Shown here: positions 59,963 to 64,000 of the stretch, one piece after another
How positions within the stretch are numbered: the stretch's first letter is position 1
Layout: each line of letters starts with the position of its first letter
Assembly: GCA_017629095.1 (NCBI GenBank)
Contig: JAGBXW010000072.1
Span: 1 to 64,000 of the forward strand
Direction of reading: 5' to 3'
DNA: 64,000 bases
Source: Treponema sp.
GTDB lineage: Bacteria > Spirochaetota > Spirochaetia > Treponematales > Treponemataceae
Translations under genes and position numbers: made by a program
Notes under the pieces: generated by a model
Database searches by the model: none
What the model was told of the DNA's origin: nothing
Seen by the model: only the letters and a program-made list of their open reading frames with translations

Positions 59963-60934
59963 CTGGCTGCGAAAGATTCTGGTGCATCTGGCATTATGCT
60001 CTTTGCCAAGGCCGCTGGTCCCACCAGCTTTTCTTCCCTGGGTATTATAAAAAAAGCTCTGGGAACGGGAAAGGTGGGACATACTGGCACCTTGGATAGC
60101 TTTGCAGAAGGCTTGTTGGTGGTGCTGGTGGGAAAAATGACACGATTAGTTCCCTATATCACCGCCACAGATAAAAAATATCTTGCTGTAGTGGCCTTTG
60201 GTTCAGAAACAGATACACTGGAGCCTTCTGGTGTTGTTGTGAAAGAAGGGCCACTTCCTAGCCGTCAGCAGGTGGAAGCGGTGTTGCCTCAATTTCGGGG
60301 AACTATCCAACAGGTGCCCCCTGCCTATTCAGCCATTCACGTGGACGGAAAGCGGGCTAGCGACTTAGTGCGTTCTGGTGCCACCGCCCAGCTTCCTTCC
60401 AGAGAAATCACCATTCATTCACTGGAGCTGTTGGACTTTGACGGCGGCTACGGCTTGTTGGAAGTTACCTGTTCTAAGGGAACCTATATCCGCTCGCTGG
60501 CTCGTGATATTGCCGTAGCTGCAGAAAGCTGTGCCCATTTGGTGGCCTTACGTCGAGTGTCGGTGGGACCGTTTCAGTTGGAAAATGCTGTCTTTGCTTC
60601 TCGCTTGGCAGATTTTACTTTGGCCAGCAGAGGCTATGGAGATGCTCCTCCATCAAAGGCAACAACAGAGGATCTGGAAGCAGTAGCTGGCCACTTGATT
60701 CAGTTTACTCCAGAAATGGCCCGTTCTTGCGGTCTTGTCCCTTTGGTTTTGGACATGGGCCATTGCAAGGATTTTTTTCAAGGGAGACCATTGCGAAAGT
60801 CTTGGTTTACCTCTTGGCAAGACTCATCTTCTACCGAATATCCTGTGTTTTTTGACTCTGGAGAGTTGGTGGGGATGATAAAACAGGTTGGGGATCGGCT
60901 CCACTACGGATTCGTCATTCCTCAGCAAGGATAA
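59963..60934 (+). CDS. truB: tRNA pseudouridine-55 synthase TruB
   Basis: Makes pseudouridine 55 in the T-loop of tRNAs. The catalytic region is VGHTGTLDSFAEGLLVVLVGKMTR (catalytic Asp in TGTLDSFA), followed by YLAVVAFGSETDTLEPSG and FRGTIQQVPPAYSAIHVDGKRASDL. The later part (GTYIRSLARDI) is also conserved. The family usually starts about ten residues before GIMLFAKAAGPTSF. The best-placed start is CTG at 59963, one base after the rbfA stop, with GGGGAG seven bases upstream; GTG 59906 and ATG 59996 are alternatives. About 324 residues. Confidence 0.9.
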   Translation: MAAKDSGASGIMLFAKAAGPTSFSSLGIIKKALGTGKVGHTGTLDSFAEGLLVVLVGKMTRLVPYITATDKKYLAVVAFGSETDTLEPSGVVVKEGPLPSRQQVEAVLPQFRGTIQQVPPAYSAIHVDGKRASDLVRSGATAQLPSREITIHSLELLDFDGGYGLLEVTCSKGTYIRSLARDIAVAAESCAHLVALRRVSVGPFQLENAVFASRLADFTLASRGYGDAPPSKATTEDLEAVAGHLIQFTPEMARSCGLVPLVLDMGHCKDFFQGRPLRKSWFTSWQDSSSTEYPVFFDSGELVGMIKQVGDRLHYGFVIPQQG

Positions 60935-60937
60935 TAT

Positions 60938-61837
60938 ATGGAAAACAATCTGAGAGTTTATTCTTGGAATGATATAATTTCTGGTAACTTTTTTCCCCGC
61001 CATCAATTACAGGAACGGGGTTATGAAGGAACAGCCTTAACGGTGGGCGGTTTTGATGGAGCCCATGTGGGGCATCAGGCACTTTTTAATGCAGTGCTTA
61101 GTCAAAAAAATCTTTTGCCGGGAGTCATCACCTTTGGAACTTCTCCTAAGGCGCGCCTTAATCCAGAAAGTTTTTCTGGGTCAGTCTATACCATGGAACA
61201 GCGGTTGCAGTGTTTCCAAGAGGCAGGTTTTGCCTTTGCGGTAGTCATTGACTTTTCCGGTGATTTTGGTAGAATGGATGGAGTTACCTTTCTGCAACAC
61301 TTAAAAAATCAGTTGCACATGTCTTTTTTGGCAGAAGGAACAGATTTTCGTTGTGGCTACAAGGGAGCGGTAAACATCGATTTTTTGCGGGATTTTGCCC
61401 TGCAAAATGGTCTGATGCTGGAAGTTGTAGATCCTGTCATTGTAGATGGCGTTCGGGTCAGTTCTTCAGAGATTCGCAATTCCTTGTTGCAAGGTGATTT
61501 TAGTCGGTGCAGACAGTTTTTAGGCAGGAATTTTGCCCTTGGAGGTGATTGCTTTCAGTGGCAATGGGAAGCCAACTCCCTTGTAGGATTGAGAAAGCAG
61601 GCCCCTTGTGGCTGCCTTCAGATTCTTCCTCCTGCAGGAAGCTATCAGGTAACCGTTCATTGCAAGATACAGGCAAAGGATGCTTCTATTGAAAAAGCTA
61701 TTTCCTTTGCAGAAAGAGCAATCATTCAAGAAGAGTCTTTAAGCATGGTTCTGTCAGAAGATAGTAGAAAAGTTCTTCCTATAGAAATGATTGGTTCAGA
61801 AGGTGTACTGGTGAGTTCGGTGGAATTCACCGTATAA
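60938..61837 (+). CDS. ribF: FAD synthetase (RibF-type, riboflavin kinase domain not recognisable)
   Basis: The N-terminal half is the FMN adenylyltransferase domain of RibF: LTVGGFDGAHVGHQALFNAV carries the GxFDGxHxGH nucleotide-binding signature, and VSSSEIRNSLLQGDFSRCRQFLGRNF ends the domain. Normal RibF continues with a riboflavin kinase domain marked by GFPTAN and a GVxxxG pattern; here the last 95 residues (from about 205) have neither. So the protein probably makes FAD from FMN but cannot phosphorylate riboflavin. It is the sixth gene of the operon, three bases after truB. Confidence 0.88.
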   Translation: MENNLRVYSWNDIISGNFFPRHQLQERGYEGTALTVGGFDGAHVGHQALFNAVLSQKNLLPGVITFGTSPKARLNPESFSGSVYTMEQRLQCFQEAGFAFAVVIDFSGDFGRMDGVTFLQHLKNQLHMSFLAEGTDFRCGYKGAVNIDFLRDFALQNGLMLEVVDPVIVDGVRVSSSEIRNSLLQGDFSRCRQFLGRNFALGGDCFQWQWEANSLVGLRKQAPCGCLQILPPAGSYQVTVHCKIQAKDASIEKAISFAERAIIQEESLSMVLSEDSRKVLPIEMIGSEGVLVSSVEFTV

Positions 61838-61879
61838 TTTTGGTTATCTTAATGGGATTAAAATAGAAAGGAGTAAGTA

Positions 61880-62149
61880 ATGGCACTTACAAAAGACACA
61901 ACTGCTGCCATCGTTACCAAGTTCGGAACAAACGAACGGGACACTGGCAACACAAGAGTTCAGGTAGCACTGCTGACTGAACGCATCAAGCAGCTCACAG
62001 AGCACTGCAAGACTTTTAAGAAGGACAAGGGAGCTTCCCGCCGTCTTATTATCTTGGTTGGTCAGCGCAGAAGCCTGTTGAAGTATTTGCAGCGTACAGA
62101 CCTTGAAGGTTATCGTGCGCTTATCAAAGAACTTGGCCTGCGAAAGTAA
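61880..62149 (+). CDS. rpsO: 30S ribosomal protein S15
   Basis: Primary 16S rRNA-binding protein of the central domain. The 89-residue protein has the standard pattern: [40 protein letters not shown], then [38 protein letters not shown]. It lies between ribF and pnp, as in many bacteria. GAAAGGAG precedes the ATG. Confidence 0.97.
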   Translation: MALTKDTTAAIVTKFGTNERDTGNTRVQVALLTERIKQLTEHCKTFKKDKGASRRLIILVGQRRSLLKYLQRTDLEGYRALIKELGLRK

Positions 62150-62157
62150 GCTGTGGG

Positions 62158-62202
62158 GGACAGTCTGCTGCCGTTGTGTGCGGGAGACTGTCCTTTTCAT
62201 TT
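62158..62202 (+). terminator. Hairpin between rpsO and pnp
   Basis: GGACAGTCT (62158-62166) pairs perfectly with AGACTGTCC (62185-62193), and the top can form a smaller CCG / CGG pairing. T-rich sequence follows. In E. coli the same intergenic region holds a terminator and an RNase III site used for pnp autocontrol; a similar role here is inference. Confidence 0.75.
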
Positions 62203-62217
62203 TTAGGAGAAAAAGAA

Positions 62218-64000
62218 ATGGTTCATAGAGTATCATATACATTAGCTGGACAGGAATTGATTCTGGAAACTGGTCGCTTGGCAAAGCAAGCCAATGGTTC
62301 TGTCTACGCTCAGTTTGGCGGTTCCGCCGTTATTGCCACAGCCTGTGCTTCCAGCGAGGCTCGTGAGGGACTGGATTTTGTTCCCGTAACTGTTGATTAC
62401 AACGAAAAATACTACGCCGCCGGAAAGATTCCCGGTGGATTTATTAAGCGTGAAGGTCGTCCAAAGGACAAGGAAATCCTTGTTTCCCGCCTTATTGACC
62501 GCCCCATGCGCCCCTTGTTTGAGGTAGCCTTTGGCCGTGAGATTCAGATTGTACCTACCTGTATTTCTTCCGACCAGGTAAACCCACCTGACATTCTGGC
62601 TGTAATCGCCAGTTCTGCCGCCGTTGTTATTTCCGACATTCCTTTTAACGGTCCTGTAGCTGGTGTTCGTGTGGCCTATGTTGACGGTCAGTACGTTATT
62701 AACCCCACCTACGAGCAGATTGACAAGGCTGAACTGGAAATTGTAGTTGCAGGAACTGCAGAAGGCTTTACCATGGTAGAAGGTGGTGCCAAGGAAGTTT
62801 CCGAGGAAATCATGCTGGGGGCTCTGGCTAAGGCTCAGGAATTCATCACCGATATGTGTCATCTTCAGGATGAGCTTCGCAAATTGGCTGGAAAGGAAAA
62901 GTTGCCCCTTTGTCCCTCCACTGCCACACTGGAAAACAAGGATGCTATGTTGGCAGAAGCCATGCCCAAGATGGAAGAAGCTTGCTTTGTAAAGGGTAAG
63001 CATCAGCGTCACGAGGCAATTGGGGCTGTAAAGGCTAGCTTGGCAGAAAAATATGCTGAGCAGCTGGAAGATGACTTGCAGAAGAAACTTTTCAACGGTT
63101 TGTTTGAAGATATGGAATACAATATCCTTCGCAAGAGCATTCTTGATAAGGGAATCCGTGTAGACGGCCGTGGAACAGAGGATATTCGTCCTATTACTTG
63201 TGAGATTGACGTTCTGCCTCGTCCCCATGGTTCTGCCGTGTTCACCCGTGGTGAAACCCAGTCCTTGGCTGTTGCTACCCTTGGTACCTCCTTGGACGAG
63301 CAGGTATACGACGATATTGATGGAGACCGCCGTGAGCACTTTATCCTGCACTACAACTTCCCTCCATACTCAGTAGGTGAGGTTGGACGCATGGGAACTG
63401 GTCGCCGTGAAATTGGTCACGGAAACCTGGCCCGCCGTTCTCTTGAGGCTATGGTTCCTTCTCGGGAAACCTTCCCCTATACCATCCGTGTTGTATCCGA
63501 GATTCTTGAATCTAACGGATCTTCTTCCATGGCATCTGTTTGTGGTGGAACTCTGTGTATGTTGGCCGCTGGTGTGCCCATGAAAAAGCCTGTTGCTGGT
63601 ATTGCCATGGGATTGATTACCGAAGGTGACAAATACGAAAAGTATGCCATCCTTTCTGACATTTTGGGAGAGGAAGATCACCTTGGTGACATGGACTTTA
63701 AGGTAGCAGGAACGGTAGACGGAATCACTGGTTTCCAGATGGACATTAAGATTGCTGGTGTTACCACAGAAATTATGCAGAAGGCTCTGGATCAGGCTCG
63801 TCGTGGTCGCCTCCACATCCTGAACATCATGAACCAGACCATTAGCAAGCCTGCTGAAAAAATCAGTGAGTATGCTCCCAAGATTGAATCCATGAAGATT
63901 GATGTGGACAAGATTGGTGCCCTCATTGGTCCCGGTGGAAAGGTAATCAAGGGTATTTGTGCTGCCCACGATGTAAAGATTGACACCGAGGACGATGGAA
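62218..64000 (+). CDS. pnp: Polyribonucleotide nucleotidyltransferase (3' end beyond the window)
   Basis: A phosphorolytic 3'-5' exoribonuclease. The open frame runs from ATG 62218 (AGGAGA upstream) to the window edge, 594 complete codons. It has the first RNase PH domain ([20 protein letters not shown], then [30 protein letters not shown]), the helical linker and the second catalytic RNase PH domain ([36 protein letters not shown] then [15 protein letters not shown], and [18 protein letters not shown]). The KH domain begins near [16 protein letters not shown]. The S1 domain should follow outside the window. Confidence 0.97.
   Translation, partial: MVHRVSYTLAGQELILETGRLAKQANGSVYAQFGGSAVIATACASSEAREGLDFVPVTVDYNEKYYAAGKIPGGFIKREGRPKDKEILVSRLIDRPMRPLFEVAFGREIQIVPTCISSDQVNPPDILAVIASSAAVVISDIPFNGPVAGVRVAYVDGQYVINPTYEQIDKAELEIVVAGTAEGFTMVEGGAKEVSEEIMLGALAKAQEFITDMCHLQDELRKLAGKEKLPLCPSTATLENKDAMLAEAMPKMEEACFVKGKHQRHEAIGAVKASLAEKYAEQLEDDLQKKLFNGLFEDMEYNILRKSILDKGIRVDGRGTEDIRPITCEIDVLPRPHGSAVFTRGETQSLAVATLGTSLDEQVYDDIDGDRREHFILHYNFPPYSVGEVGRMGTGRREIGHGNLARRSLEAMVPSRETFPYTIRVVSEILESNGSSSMASVCGGTLCMLAAGVPMKKPVAGIAMGLITEGDKYEKYAILSDILGEEDHLGDMDFKVAGTVDGITGFQMDIKIAGVTTEIMQKALDQARRGRLHILNIMNQTISKPAEKISEYAPKIESMKIDVDKIGALIGPGGKVIKGICAAHDVKIDTEDDG

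Noticed and set aside
62242-63351. Long open frame antisense to pnp
   Set aside because: Same reason; pnp reads through the entire region with strong conserved motifs.
1-64000. CRISPR arrays, tRNA, rRNA, SRP RNA, insertion sequences, prophage and att sites
   Set aside because: I looked for regular repeats, cloverleaf patterns, transposase motifs and integrases and found none that I could support.

Overview
The window looks like a chromosomal segment of a Treponema-type spirochaete. The overall base composition is moderate, around 45% G+C by eye. The strongest clues are gene order and gene form. One block runs alaS, SurA/PpiC-like periplasmic protein, nusB, TPR lipoprotein, groES (alone, without groEL) and a sigma-70 factor; from memory this matches the Treponema pallidum order. 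AlaRS is short and lacks the C-Ala domain. There are many lipoproteins with relaxed spirochaetal lipoboxes, an EF-G-like paralogue, and a rimP-nusA-infB-rbfA-truB-ribF-rpsO-pnp operon. No rRNA, tRNA, CRISPR array, insertion sequence or prophage was recognised.

Layout. 0-5.7 kb: a small DUF4160 pair, bcp, a sensor-less MCP, fructosamine kinase, an orphan TctC-type binding protein and a lipid-kinase-like protein. 5.8-12.8 kb: the alaS to sigma-factor block. 12.8-19.1 kb (minus): dnaE-yggT-recG. 19.2-25.4 kb: secG, a flavodoxin-like protein, a J-domain protein, map and htrA, then on the minus strand an S1-domain protein and a ThrH-like phosphatase. 25.4-31.2 kb (minus): an operon of four secreted lipoprotein-type genes (papain/C39-like protease, unknown lipoprotein, Ig-like plus serine hydrolase, clostripain-family protease). 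31.4-37.4 kb: two XRE regulators with operator-like repeats, an unknown lipoprotein, TetR followed by the wreck of an ABC transporter, ilvC, and a frameshifted membrane protein. 37.4-41.1 kb: three envelope genes (LPP20-like, lipoprotein, CsgG-like). 41.3-46.8 kb: MATE exporter, ffh, a small membrane protein and the EF-G paralogue. 46.9-54.4 kb: an interrupted P1 peptidase next to split CoA genes (coaX, coaB, coaC), a nucleotidyltransferase, a secreted protein, deoD and a lipoprotein. 54.5-64 kb: the rimP-pnp operon, cut by the window end inside pnp.

Two themes stand out. First, gene disruption. Three otherwise intact genes each carry one in-frame stop: TGA at codon 22 exactly where a lipobox Cys is expected, TAG at codon 93 of a serine hydrolase, and TAA at codon 247 of the P1 peptidase. 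A membrane protein changes frame at a T8 run, and an ABC transporter has collapsed to fragments. This is either decay, switching or recoding, or sequence error; it cannot be settled from the sequence alone.

Second, expression signals. Several genes (alaS, dnaE, the MATE gene, a hypothetical gene, an XRE regulator) have a -10 box only 6-9 bases before the start codon and no Shine-Dalgarno, suggesting leaderless mRNAs. The rimP-nusA operon has a promoter, a short leader and an intrinsic terminator ahead of the first gene, suggesting attenuation.
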